Of a DNA stretch of 39,860 bases, positions 1 to 9,293 are shown piece by piece. The stretch spans positions 1 through 39,860 of the forward strand of contig DASTKT010000238.1 of assembly GCA_035715725.1 (NCBI GenBank), given 5' to 3'. Within the stretch, counting starts at the first letter, position 1. Each line of letters opens with the position of its first letter. This DNA is from JADGGV01 sp035715725 (GTDB lineage: Bacteria > Gemmatimonadota > Gemmatimonadetes > Longimicrobiales > RSA9). A model generated the notes under the pieces. The model had not been told where the DNA came from. It did no database searches and saw only the letters and a list, made by a program, of their open reading frames with translations. The position numbers were made by a program, and so were the translations under genes.

Positions 1-1050
<1,050 letters not shown>

Positions 1051-1137
1051 GGGCCCGGTTTGCCGGGGGGCGGGGATGACGGGCGCCTCCGACAGCCGGG
1101 CCCGCCCGTTTCAGGCACACCCCGCCGAGGAGGCGAC

Positions 1138-1608
1138 ATGATCGACGAATCGCTCGAGCTCCTGCTCCAGAAGGACCGGATCACCGAGGTGATCACGCTC
1201 CTCTTCGTGCGCACGGACGAGCGCGACTGGGAGGGCGTGCGCGCGTGCCTCGCCGACCGCGTGCTCTTCGACATGACGTCGCTGGCGGGCGGGGACCCGG
1301 CGACGCGGACGCCGAACGAGATCGTGGCCGGCTGGGAGGAGGGGCTGGGAGGCCTCGCGGCGATCCATCACCAGATCGGGAACCTGATCGTCCACAACAG
1401 CGAGGCGGAGGCGGACGCGTCCTGCTACGGCATCGCGTCGCACTACCTGCCAAACCCGACGAACGCCAATACGCGGGTGTTCGTCGGCAGCTACGACTTC
1501 CACCTGGTCCGCGCCGAGGGGCGTTGGCGGATCGACCGCTTCCGCTTCAACCTGAAGTACGTGGAAGGGAATCGGGATCTGGAGGCGTCGGCGGGGCGGC
1601 GGGCGTAG
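1138..1608 (+). CDS. SnoaL-like / NTF2-fold protein
   Basis: A 156-aa protein of the size and pattern of the SnoaL_4 branch of the NTF2-like superfamily. It opens with a helix (LLLQKDRITEVITLLF), a D-E-RDW segment typical of the fold's first turn, an internal HHQIGN motif near the middle, and a C-terminal strand ending in W-R-I-D-R-F. Members include ring-modifying isomerases, dehydratases and many of unknown function. The ATG at 1138 is chosen because GAGGAGG lies 4-5 bases upstream; an in-frame start at 1060 would add residues with no family character. It stands alone after the kinase and converges on the permease at 1747-4236. Fold assignment is fairly confident; the reaction is not assignable. 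Confidence 0.8.
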   Translation: MIDESLELLLQKDRITEVITLLFVRTDERDWEGVRACLADRVLFDMTSLAGGDPATRTPNEIVAGWEEGLGGLAAIHHQIGNLIVHNSEAEADASCYGIASHYLPNPTNANTRVFVGSYDFHLVRAEGRWRIDRFRFNLKYVEGNRDLEASAGRRA

Positions 1609-1639
1609 CGATCCCCCGCGGCCCGCGCGTCACCAGGGC

Positions 1640-1669
1640 GGCTCCCCGCGCACCGGCTCCCCGCGCACC
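1640..1669. repeat. 15-bp perfect tandem duplication
   Basis: The unit GGCTCCCCGCGCACC occurs twice back to back (1640-1654, 1655-1669). It lies between the convergent ends of the SnoaL-like gene and the ADOP permease gene. It probably arose by replication slippage. Confidence 0.85.
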
Positions 1670-1727
1670 GGCGCGGCCGACCCGGCCGCGCCCGTCGGGC
1701 AGGCACTCCGGCCGGCCCGGGCCGGCC
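1670..1727. terminator. Hairpin pair between convergent genes (probable bidirectional terminator)
   Basis: A perfect 9-bp stem (1670-1678 with 1684-1692, 5-nt loop) is followed by an 18-bp self-complementary palindrome at 1710-1727. Neither has a T-tract, so efficient intrinsic termination is uncertain. The position between converging gene ends is what supports the call. Confidence 0.45.
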
Positions 1728-1746
1728 GGCGACCGCCGCCCGGCGC

Positions 1747-4236
1747 CTACTCCCCCCGCAGCGCCACCGTCGGGTCCAGCTCCGCGGCCCGCCGCGCCGG
1801 CAGCCAGGACGCCACGGCCGCGATCAGCACGAACAGCCCCGCGATCGCGGCGAACGTCAGCGGGTCGGTGGGCGCGACGCCGACGAGCATCGAGCGCATG
1901 ACGCGCGTGAGCGCGAGCGCCGCGGCGAGCCCGAGCAGGATTCCGATGCCGCTCAGCTTGAGGCCCTGCGTCACGACGAGCTGGAAGATGCTCCCCTTCG
2001 CAGCGCCGAAGGCCATGCGCACGCCGATCTCGGCGGTGCGCTGGCGCACGGCGGTGGAGAGCACGCCGTAGAGCCCGACCGAGGCCAGCAGCGCCGCGAT
2101 CGCGGCGAAGATCGCGATCATGACCAGGGCGAAGCGCGTGGGCGCCTGCGCGCGATCGACCAGCGCCTGGTACGGCTCCATCTCGGCGACGGCCAGGAGC
2201 GGGTTCAGCTCCTTCACGGCCGCGCGCACCGGCGGCGCCAGCCGCGCCGGGTCTCCGGCCACGCGCACCGCCCACCGCCCGGCGAAGCCGTGGCCCAGGA
2301 AGCCGTCCGTGAAGAACATCGCCTCGCGTCCCTCGGCGGCGAGCGATTCGTGGCGCTCGTGCTCGACGACGCCGACGACCTCGAGCCACTCGGCCTCGTT
2401 GCTGCGGATCCGGACGAGCAGCCGCTTGCCGACGGCCGACTGGTTCGGGAACGCCTTCGCGGCGAGCACGCGGTCGATGATGACGAGCTTCGCGTCCGGC
2501 GTGTTGTCCGCCTCCGTGAACGTGCGGCCGGCGAGGAGGCGGGTGCGCATCGTCTCGAAGTAGCCCGGCAGCACGGTATGCGACGTCGCCTGCTGGAACT
2601 TGCTCGGGTCCGCCAGCGCCTCCTCCGTCCCCCACCGGCCGTTGGCGAGCCCGCCGTCCAGCGGGAGCGGGGTCGCGGCGGTCACGCCTCGCACGCCGGG
2701 GAGCGCGCGCAGCCGCTCCGCGAGCTGGCGCATGTCGGCCGCGCGCGCGTCGGGCGTCCGGCCGCGGAAGTTCTGCACGACGAACGTGAGCACGCCGGCG
2801 GGCTCGAAGCCGGGGTCGGTACGCTGCAGCGCGACGAAGCTGCGGAACATGAGGCCGCAGCCGACGAGGAGCACGAACGAGAGCGCGACCTCCGCCGTGA
2901 CGACGGCGCTCCTCGCGAGCCGGCCGCCGCCGAGCGCGGCGGTGCGGCCGCTCGAGCGCAGCGCGTCCATCAGGTCCGGGCGGGAGGCGCGGAGCGCGGG
3001 CACGAGGCCGAACAGGATGGCGGCGCACAGCCCCGCGAGCACCGCGAACGCGAGCACGGCGCGGTCGATCGTGACGGCGTCCAGGCGGGGCAGGCTGGCC
3101 GGTCCCAGCCGCACGAGGACCTGGATCCCGAAGCGGGCCAGCAGCACGCCCAGCGCGGCGCCCGCCCCGGCCACGAGCAGGCTCTCCGCCAGGACCGGCC
3201 GGACCAGGTGGCGCCGCGTGCCGCCCAGCGCGGCGCGCACGGCCAGCTCGCGGCCGCGGCCGCCGGCGCGCACGAGCAGCAGGTTCGCCACGTTCGCGCA
3301 CGCGATCAGCAGCACGAACACGACCGCGCCCATGAGCGCGAGGATCGCCGGGCGCACATCGGCCACGAGCTCCGCGTGCATCGGCTCGACGCGGAAGTGC
3401 ACCCCGGCCGCCTCCTTGATCGGGAAGCGGTGCCGCAGGTCCGCGGCGATCCCCTCCATCTGCCCCTCGGCCCGCGCCACGCTCACCCCCGGCTTCAGCT
3501 TCCCGATGAGCCGCAGGAAGACGTTGATGCGCGAGCCGTTCTCGTAGTCGATGCGCAGCGCCGTGTAGACGTCGGGGGTCCGCTCGATGTTCAGCCGCGG
3601 CGGGAACAGGACCTCGAAGCCGGGTTGGAGCACGCCGACGACCTGTGCCCGGGCGCCGCCCAGGTCGATGCTCTTGCCGATCACGCCCGGATCGCCGCCG
3701 TAGCGCCGCTGCCAGAAGCCGTGGCTCAGCACGGCCATGAGCGGGAGCGCGTTCGCCGGCGGCCCGGCGAGCGGGCCCGGCGGGGGGCCGGGCGGCGCCG
3801 GCTGCGGCGTCGCGTCGCTCTCCACGAAGTTCCGGCCGAGCGCGACGCGCGCGCCGAGCAGCGAGAAGAAGTTCGGCGTCACGCCCGCCGCCTGGACCTG
3901 CTCGGGCTCGCCATCGTCGCCGGAGACGGCCTGGCGGCCGGTGACCACGGCGGCCAACCCCTCGAGCAGCGTCGCATCCTCGCGCAGGTCCTTCACGTCC
4001 CCCGGCGGGAACGGGAAGTCGGGCACGTTCCGGTTGCGCATGTCCGACGTGATGATGACGAGGCGGTCGGGATCCTTGTACGGCAGCGGCCGGAGCAGCA
4101 CCGCGTTCACGACGCTGAAGATCGCCGTGCTGGCGCCGATGCCGAGCGCGATCGTCAGCGCCGCCGCGAGCGTGAACGCGGGCGCCTTGCGCAGGCCGCG
4201 CGCGGCGTGGACGAGGTCCTTGAACGGCGTGGACAT
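1747..4236 (-). CDS. ADOP-family duplicated ABC permease (MacB/FtsX type)
   Basis: An 829-aa membrane protein with the hallmark architecture of the acidobacterial duplicated orphan permease family. An N-terminal helix contains LTIALGIGASTAIFSVVNAV, then a periplasmic MacB_PCD domain, a central three-helix FtsX block (near residues 280-410), a second MacB_PCD domain, and a C-terminal FtsX block ending in SWLPARRAAELDP. Length is normal (about 800-870 aa). Family relatives of MacB/FtsX work as mechanotransmission or export machines with a cytoplasmic ATPase, but no ATPase gene is adjacent, which is usual for this family. The start ATG at 4236 matches the conserved N-terminus; a longer upstream frame is unsupported. 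Substrate is unknown. Confidence 0.92.
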   Translation of the reverse strand: MSTPFKDLVHAARGLRKAPAFTLAAALTIALGIGASTAIFSVVNAVLLRPLPYKDPDRLVIITSDMRNRNVPDFPFPPGDVKDLREDATLLEGLAAVVTGRQAVSGDDGEPEQVQAAGVTPNFFSLLGARVALGRNFVESDATPQPAPPGPPPGPLAGPPANALPLMAVLSHGFWQRRYGGDPGVIGKSIDLGGARAQVVGVLQPGFEVLFPPRLNIERTPDVYTALRIDYENGSRINVFLRLIGKLKPGVSVARAEGQMEGIAADLRHRFPIKEAAGVHFRVEPMHAELVADVRPAILALMGAVVFVLLIACANVANLLLVRAGGRGRELAVRAALGGTRRHLVRPVLAESLLVAGAGAALGVLLARFGIQVLVRLGPASLPRLDAVTIDRAVLAFAVLAGLCAAILFGLVPALRASRPDLMDALRSSGRTAALGGGRLARSAVVTAEVALSFVLLVGCGLMFRSFVALQRTDPGFEPAGVLTFVVQNFRGRTPDARAADMRQLAERLRALPGVRGVTAATPLPLDGGLANGRWGTEEALADPSKFQQATSHTVLPGYFETMRTRLLAGRTFTEADNTPDAKLVIIDRVLAAKAFPNQSAVGKRLLVRIRSNEAEWLEVVGVVEHERHESLAAEGREAMFFTDGFLGHGFAGRWAVRVAGDPARLAPPVRAAVKELNPLLAVAEMEPYQALVDRAQAPTRFALVMIAIFAAIAALLASVGLYGVLSTAVRQRTAEIGVRMAFGAAKGSIFQLVVTQGLKLSGIGILLGLAAALALTRVMRSMLVGVAPTDPLTFAAIAGLFVLIAAVASWLPARRAAELDPTVALRGE

Positions 4237-4304
4237 GCGCGTGTCCTCCGGTTCCGGGACTCCGACGGGGTGGCGCGTCGTGCCACGCCGCAGACTCGGC
4301 GGCT

Positions 4305-4333
4305 ACGATAGCGCGCGCCGCCGGCCCGCCCAA
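4305..4333 (-). promoter_or_regulatory. Candidate sigma-70-type promoter for the ADOP permease gene
   Basis: Read on the minus strand, TTGGGC (complement of 4328-4333) and TATCGT (complement of 4305-4310) are 17 bases apart. They sit about 70-95 bases upstream of the ATG at 4236 and just downstream of the 4346-4387 hairpin. Matches to consensus are partial. Confidence 0.4.
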
Positions 4334-4345
4334 CGGTCGTGTAAC

Positions 4346-4387
4346 GAACGGGAGCCCGATCGTCAGGGGACGATCGGGCTCCCGTTC
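4346..4387 (-). terminator. Perfect 19-bp hairpin, probable terminator of the small-protein gene
   Basis: Arms 4346-4364 and 4369-4387 are exact inverse complements around a 4-nt loop. It begins 67 bases past the stop of the 57-aa gene and ends just before the candidate promoter of the next gene. No clear U-tract follows on the minus strand. Confidence 0.6.
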
Positions 4388-4453
4388 ACGTGCGCTCCGG
4401 GCTCCGAGCCGGCCACGCGGGTGTGCCCGCGCCGCCGGGCGAACCCGGTCGAC

Positions 4454-4627
4454 TCAGACCTTACGGAACGTCTGCTTGCTCGCGTCGAAGCGAACGCCCC
4501 GCATCTTCTTCACGCCCTCGGCGGTCTTCTTGTAGACGGTCTTGCTGGTGAGGTCGTTCCCGTCCTTGTCGGACCAGAAGAACGGCGTGGGGGTGCCATC
4601 CTTCTTGTAGATCCGCGTCCTGGCCAT
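4454..4627 (-). CDS. Small basic protein, 57 aa, unknown function
   Basis: A compact 57-residue ORF starting MARTRIYKKDGTP and ending DASKQTFRKV, rich in Lys/Arg/Thr, with a central FFWSDKDGND segment. It has no signal peptide or membrane helix. The ATG at 4627 has a GGGAG ribosome-binding sequence upstream on the minus strand, and the gene is followed by a long hairpin, so it looks like a monocistronic unit. Amino-acid composition is far less Ala/Pro-rich than random frames in this genome, which supports a real gene. I do not recognise the family with certainty. The charged, Trp-containing body could suit a nucleic-acid or protein-binding role, but that is only a guess. Confidence 0.72.
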   Translation of the reverse strand: MARTRIYKKDGTPTPFFWSDKDGNDLTSKTVYKKTAEGVKKMRGVRFDASKQTFRKV

Positions 4628-4814
4628 AGGCGTGCTCCCTTCAGCGAGAGGATTCGCCGAGCCGCGCAGCGTCGAGCGCCGCCCGAGTCGGCATATGACC
4701 AGGTGGTACCCCGGCGCCCCCCTCGCGGTCCCCGCCGGGCGCCGGAGGCGAACGTATCCGGCGCGTAACTCGTTGCTGTATGCGACGATGCGACCGCCCG
4801 CGCCGGAGGCCCGA

Positions 4815-6491
4815 TCACCGCCGGGCCAGGCGCAGGTCGTGCACGCCGCGCGTCGTGAGCGAGATCGCGCCGACGCGCCCGGACGCGTCCCGCACGAAGC
4901 GCAGCACGCCCACGTCCGGGCTGCCGAAGGCGTCGGCGAACACCGGCTCGAGCGGCAGGTCCGCCCCGCGCCGGGTATGCAGCACGAGGCGCCCGTCACG
5001 AAGCTGGATCGACCACTCGGCGGCTACCTCGTCGCTCGCGTAGGTGCCGACGTAGTCGTCGAGGTGCGCCGTCACGTCCGCGGGCGCCGGCGCGACGCGC
5101 GTCAGCCGGTCGGTCGGCGTCAGCTCCCGCGTGACGACGGCCGAGGCCGCGCCCGTCGCCGGGAGCGTGAAGCTCCACGTCGCTCCGGTCGTTTCGTCGC
5201 GGAACCGCCCGCCGCCGAGCGGAGCGAGCGCCACGCTCTGCCCGCCGCGCCGGATGGAGAGCGCGCCATCGCTCGCCTCGAGGCGCGCGCGCGTGCCCAC
5301 GGTCTCGCTGACCCAGAGGCCGGCGTAGCGGGCGGCCTCGGCCGCCGGCAGCGGCTTTGCGCGCGGCGCCGCCTTGGCCACGGTCTTCGGGGCGGCGAGG
5401 AAGACGTCGGCGACGCCCTGGGCCAGGCTCATGGTGTTGGCTTCGGCCGAGTTGCACAGCACGATGACCGAGAGGCGCCGGTCCGGGAAGCGCATCAGCA
5501 TGGCGCGGTAGCCGGCCCACGCGCCGCCGTGCTGGACCCGCCGCTCGCCGTGGTAGTCGTCGACGAAGAGGCCGAGGCCGTACGTCAGCTCGCGGCCGTC
5601 GCTCAGCCGCGCCCGCGTCTGCATGGCCGCCGGGAGCCCGGCACCGCCGACCGTCGGCGCGTAGAAGTTCGCGTCCCACCTGGCCAGGTCCTCGACCGTG
5701 GTCTGCACCGCGCCGTCGCCGACCTGCTCCCAGTCCGACATCTCGACGACCCAGCCGGCGGAGTCGCCCGGGGCGTATCCCGTGGCGCGGCGCGGCACGA
5801 CGAGGCGCGTATCGTCCAGGAAGCGCGTGTCGCTCATCCCGAGCGGCGCGAAGATCCGGCGGCGCGCGAACTCGCGCAGCGGCATCCCGGACACGCGGCT
5901 CACCACCAGCCCGGCCAGGAAGTAGCCGCTGTTGCTGTAGCGCCAGTCGCTCCCCGGCGCGAAGTTCAGCGCCTTCTGCCGCAGCAGCGGCTCGAGCGCC
6001 TCGCGGTCCGTCGTGTGGTCGCGCTCGTCCCACCCCGCCAGCACCATCAGGTCCGTGTAGTCGCGCCAGCCGCTCGTGTGGTTCAGCAGATGCCGGATCG
6101 TCACCGTGGCGCCCAGCTCCGGCAGCTCCGGGATGTACTTCCGCACGTCGTCGTCCAGCGAGAGCTTCCCGTCCTGCGCCAGCAGCACGAGCGACGCCGC
6201 GGTGAACTGCTTCGAGGTCGAGCCGATGTCGAAGACCGTGCGCGGCCCGTTCGGCACTCCCTGCTCCAGCGACGCGTAGCCGTAGCCCTTCTCGTACGCC
6301 GACACGCCCTGCCGCACGACGTTCAGCGCGCAGCCGGGGGAGGGACTGCCCGGGTCGGAGTACTTCGCGAACACCGCGTCGATGCGGGCCGCCGTGTCGC
6401 CGGCCAGGATCGGCGCCTGGGCATGCAGCGCCGCGCTCGGGCCCAGCAGTGCGGCCCCGGCCAGCGCCAGGGCGGGGAAGCGTCGCGACAT
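4815..6491 (-). CDS. Exported serine hydrolase, class C beta-lactamase/PBP-like
   Basis: A 558-aa protein with a signal peptide (cleavage expected after ALHAQ, around residue 25). The beta-lactamase/transpeptidase-like domain has all three motifs: SxxK as S91-T-S-K94, YxN as Y185-S-N187, and HGG at 321-323 in place of KTG. Family members act in the periplasm as D-amino-acid-peptide hydrolases, esterases or beta-lactamase-like enzymes. The HxG motif favours an esterase or peptidase over a true antibiotic-inactivating enzyme. About 200 C-terminal residues form a separate beta-rich domain (DUF3471-like in position) common in such exported hydrolases. The start is fixed by the signal peptide. The fold is secure, the substrate is not. 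Confidence 0.9.
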   Translation of the reverse strand: MSRRFPALALAGAALLGPSAALHAQAPILAGDTAARIDAVFAKYSDPGSPSPGCALNVVRQGVSAYEKGYGYASLEQGVPNGPRTVFDIGSTSKQFTAASLVLLAQDGKLSLDDDVRKYIPELPELGATVTIRHLLNHTSGWRDYTDLMVLAGWDERDHTTDREALEPLLRQKALNFAPGSDWRYSNSGYFLAGLVVSRVSGMPLREFARRRIFAPLGMSDTRFLDDTRLVVPRRATGYAPGDSAGWVVEMSDWEQVGDGAVQTTVEDLARWDANFYAPTVGGAGLPAAMQTRARLSDGRELTYGLGLFVDDYHGERRVQHGGAWAGYRAMLMRFPDRRLSVIVLCNSAEANTMSLAQGVADVFLAAPKTVAKAAPRAKPLPAAEAARYAGLWVSETVGTRARLEASDGALSIRRGGQSVALAPLGGGRFRDETTGATWSFTLPATGAASAVVTRELTPTDRLTRVAPAPADVTAHLDDYVGTYASDEVAAEWSIQLRDGRLVLHTRRGADLPLEPVFADAFGSPDVGVLRFVRDASGRVGAISLTTRGVHDLRLARR

Positions 6492-6632
6492 CGGCTCTCC
6501 AGGGCTCGTGTCTCGGGGCTCGACAGCGGGGCAGCGCAGGATGCACCCGCCGGGAACGCCGCCGCCAGGGGCGCGCGGGAGGGTGCGCCGGATTCCCCGT
6601 CCCGAGGAGCGCTGCGGAAGACGGGATGAAAG

Positions 6633-6650
6633 GCGGATGCTGCGATCCGC
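6633..6650 (-). terminator. Short hairpin after the esterase gene
   Basis: GCGGAT (6633-6638) and ATCCGC (6645-6650) form a 6-bp stem with a 6-nt loop directly after the stop codon of the minus-strand gene. On that strand it is followed by CTTTC. Weak but correctly placed. Confidence 0.35.
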
Positions 6651-6651
6651 G

Positions 6652-8325
6652 TCAGCGCTCCCGCCCCGACCCGGCAGGCGCCGGGGCGTGGCGTGCGATC
6701 TCGGTGGCGGCCCGGCGCACGAACTCCGCCCAGGTGAAGTCGTGCCAGCCGTGGCCCTTCATCGGCCGTCCAAAACTGAACTCCGCGTCGGAGCGGGGGT
6801 CGGTCGTGGATCGGAGGAAGTCCTGCATCCGATAGACGGCCAGATTCAGGTAGAAGTCGTCCATGTCGCCGGCGAAGAAGTGGAGCTTGCCGGCGAGCTT
6901 CGGTCCCAGCGTCGCCCAGTTGCGCTCGGCGTAGTCGCGCAGGTCGTAGCCGTGCTCGCGCATGTACCTGGCGACGTCGCGGTTGATGACGCCGGTCTTC
7001 TTGTCCCAGAGCGGGACCGGGTAGCCGTCGGGGCCGACCGGCCCGTAGACGGCCTCCCACCCCTCGAGTTGGTAGCCGGAGCGGCCGCGCGAGCCGAGCA
7101 CGTCCTCGAACGCGCTGAGCTGGCGCACGGTCCAGAGGACCTGCCCCTCGGTCGTGCGCCGGAACGGCCGCTCGATCGTGAGCGAGCCGGCCGAGGTCGT
7201 GAAGGCGTTGGCATCCTCGTAGATGTCGACGAGCTGGTAGCGGTGGAAGTCGATCGGGTCGGGCTGCAGCACCCAGGCGCCGCCGAAGGAGTCGGGGTAG
7301 CGCAGCACCAGCGCGAGCGACTGCCAGCCGTTCGTGGATGCGCCCTCGACCGCGCGCGCGTACGGCCGGCCGATCATGCGGAAGCGTTTCTCCAGGAACG
7401 GGATGACCTCCTCGACCATCGCGTCGCCGTACGGGCCGTTGTTCGCGGAGTTCACCGAGTAGGAGTCGGGGAAGTAGGGCGTCGCCTGCTGGAACGTGAC
7501 GGCGATCACGCGCGGGAAGGAGTCCGAGACCCAGGAGCGGTAGAAGTCGTAGCCCGACTCCAGGCCGGTCACCGGGTTGATCCGGCCGCGGCCGCGCGCG
7601 CGCGCCGAGTCCGTCGTGAAGCCGAACGGCACGCCGTGGCCGAAGACGAAGAGCGTCGGGTAGCGCTCCTCCGGGTGGTCCGCGTACCCCCTCGGCAGCA
7701 GCACCGTGGCGTGGATGTCGATCGGCCGGCCCCAGAACTTCGTCAGCCGCTCGCTCCGGATGCTCACGTGCTTCACCCACTCGGTGTCGGCCGGGCGCTC
7801 GGCGGGCGGGTTCACGCGGTCGACGACGAGCCGGATCGTGCCGCCCGCGGCGACGCGCACGCGGCGCGGCTCGCTGAACAGGTTGCCCGCCGCGATCTGG
7901 AACGGCTCGATCGTGCCGTCGTTCATGTGCAGCCAGAGCGTGCGGCCGTCGGCGCGGCGCACGGGCTCGTAGACGTTGACGACGGCCTGCGCGAAGTAGT
8001 CGCCGGCGGGCAGCGCGGCGAGCGGCGTGGGGTACGCGGCGGCCGAGCCGTCGATCACGGCGGCGGTGCCGGCGGCGAGCGAGTCGAGGTCGACGCCCGC
8101 GATCTCCGGACCCTGCGGCGAGATCAGCAGCCTCGGCTCGGGGCTCGAGTCCCGGGCGAGGACCAGGACGAGCCGCCCGGTGAGCGGCGCCGCGTGCGCG
8201 GCGGCGGAGACGGTCACCTCGAAGCGCGGCGCCTGGGCGCGGGCCGGGGCGGCGAGCGCCGCGACCGCGACCGGGACGAGCGTCGCCAGGGCGGCGAGCG
8301 CCCGGGCCGGGAGTGCGAGCATCAT
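6652..8325 (-). CDS. Exported esterase-fold alpha/beta hydrolase
   Basis: A 557-aa protein with an N-terminal signal peptide (hydrophobic core residues 8-27, likely cut after ARAQ). A beta-rich N-terminal domain (to about 200) precedes an alpha/beta hydrolase core of the putative esterase (enterochelin/Esterase D-like) type. The core shows RYPTLFVFGHG, then a nucleophile elbow G-A-S330-T-N-G, and a late conserved His in KGHGWHDF. It should hydrolyse an ester or similar bond outside the cytoplasm. The tandem ATGs at 8323 and 8320 both give the same signal peptide; the first is annotated. The frame stays open far upstream to 9303, but that part is the antisense shadow of the next gene. The same-strand neighbour (4815-6491) is another exported hydrolase, 160 bases away. 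Confidence 0.85.
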   Translation of the reverse strand: MMLALPARALAALATLVPVAVAALAAPARAQAPRFEVTVSAAAHAAPLTGRLVLVLARDSSPEPRLLISPQGPEIAGVDLDSLAAGTAAVIDGSAAAYPTPLAALPAGDYFAQAVVNVYEPVRRADGRTLWLHMNDGTIEPFQIAAGNLFSEPRRVRVAAGGTIRLVVDRVNPPAERPADTEWVKHVSIRSERLTKFWGRPIDIHATVLLPRGYADHPEERYPTLFVFGHGVPFGFTTDSARARGRGRINPVTGLESGYDFYRSWVSDSFPRVIAVTFQQATPYFPDSYSVNSANNGPYGDAMVEEVIPFLEKRFRMIGRPYARAVEGASTNGWQSLALVLRYPDSFGGAWVLQPDPIDFHRYQLVDIYEDANAFTTSAGSLTIERPFRRTTEGQVLWTVRQLSAFEDVLGSRGRSGYQLEGWEAVYGPVGPDGYPVPLWDKKTGVINRDVARYMREHGYDLRDYAERNWATLGPKLAGKLHFFAGDMDDFYLNLAVYRMQDFLRSTTDPRSDAEFSFGRPMKGHGWHDFTWAEFVRRAATEIARHAPAPAGSGRER

Positions 8326-8383
8326 CGGGCAGGTCCTGTCGCAGGGGTCCACCGTGCACCGGGCGGGCGCGCCGACGCCGCCG

Positions 8384-8389
8384 TATACT
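8384..8389 (+). promoter_or_regulatory. Isolated -10-like TATACT in a divergent intergenic region
   Basis: TATACT, one mismatch from consensus, stands out in a GC-rich 156-bp region between divergent genes starting at 8325 and 8482. No good -35 lies at the right distance on the plus strand. The reverse reading (TAGTAT) could serve the minus-strand esterase gene instead. Confidence 0.3.
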
Positions 8390-8481
8390 ACCACGCCCGC
8401 GGCGCGCCCGCCGTATCTCGCGCGGCCCGCCGGCGCGCCGCCGGGCCCCACACCGACACCACACCTGTCCGGAGCCTCGCC

Positions 8482-9222
8482 ATGGACGACCGCATTCGAC
8501 GGGAGCTGCGCCTCCTCAAGGCCTACGCCGTGATCGTCACGCTCGTGCTCGGCACGCTGTCGCTCGCCGCGTTTCAGCGGTCCGGGCAGAAGCAGAAATT
8601 CGGCGAGATCGACGTCGAGCGGATCAACGTCGTCGAGCCGGACGGCTCCTACCGGCTGGTGATCTCGAACAAGGCGCGCTCGATCGGGCCGATCTACAAG
8701 GGCAAGCCGTTCGGCTACCCGGGCGGCACGCGCCCCGGCCTCATCTTCTTCAACGACGAGGGCACCGAGAACGGCGGCCTCACGTTCACCGGCCACCGCA
8801 ACCCGGATGGCACGTACGAGGCGCACACCGGGATGTCCTTCGACCAGTTCGAGCAGGACCAGATCGTCGTGCTGAGCTACGACGACCGCAACGGCCGGCG
8901 GCGCGCGGGCCTCACGATCGGCGACCGCGCACAGGTCCCGATCAACGAGCTGGTGGCGGAGCGCGACTCGATCCTGAAGCTCCCCGAGTCGGAGCGGACC
9001 GCCGCGCTGGACCGCTGGCGGCAGCCGCGCAACGGCGTGCCGCTGTACGCCCCGCGCGTCTACCTCGGCCGCGACGCGGACCGCGCCGCCACGGTCGATC
9101 TCGCCGATCCCGACGGCCGGCCGCGCATCCGCCTCCGCGTCGACTCGCTCGGCACGCCGAGCATCGAGTTCATGGACGCGGCGGGGAAGGTCACGGCGCG
9201 CCTGCCCGAGGCGGGCGGGTGA
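8482..9222 (+). CDS. Membrane-anchored protein of unknown function
   Basis: A 246-aa protein with a short basic N-terminus (MDDRIRRELRLLK) followed by one hydrophobic helix at about residues 13-31, consistent with a signal anchor. The rest is soluble and probably extracytoplasmic, with repeated short beta motifs: IDVERINVVEPDGSYRLVIS, GLIFFNDEGTENGG, and a closing VDLADPDGRPRIRLRVDSLG block. The pattern of acidic turns and D-G-RPRIRL strands recurs, suggesting a small beta-repeat fold. The ATG at 8482 gives the natural anchor. I do not recognise a family with an assigned function. It is divergent from the esterase gene and 71 bases upstream of the GH18 gene. Confidence 0.8.
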   Translation: MDDRIRRELRLLKAYAVIVTLVLGTLSLAAFQRSGQKQKFGEIDVERINVVEPDGSYRLVISNKARSIGPIYKGKPFGYPGGTRPGLIFFNDEGTENGGLTFTGHRNPDGTYEAHTGMSFDQFEQDQIVVLSYDDRNGRRRAGLTIGDRAQVPINELVAERDSILKLPESERTAALDRWRQPRNGVPLYAPRVYLGRDADRAATVDLADPDGRPRIRLRVDSLGTPSIEFMDAAGKVTARLPEAGG

Positions 9223-9293
9223 GCCGCCGCACCGGCGAGTACCTCGCCGCACCTCCGGGCGCGCCGCCTCCCGCGAGAAGCGGTGATGAACGC

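Noticed and set aside
2290..4311. 673-aa plus-strand open frame opposite the first ADOP permease
   Set aside because: Composition is Arg/Ala/Glu low-complexity without domains; it mirrors the codon bias of the permease on the other strand.
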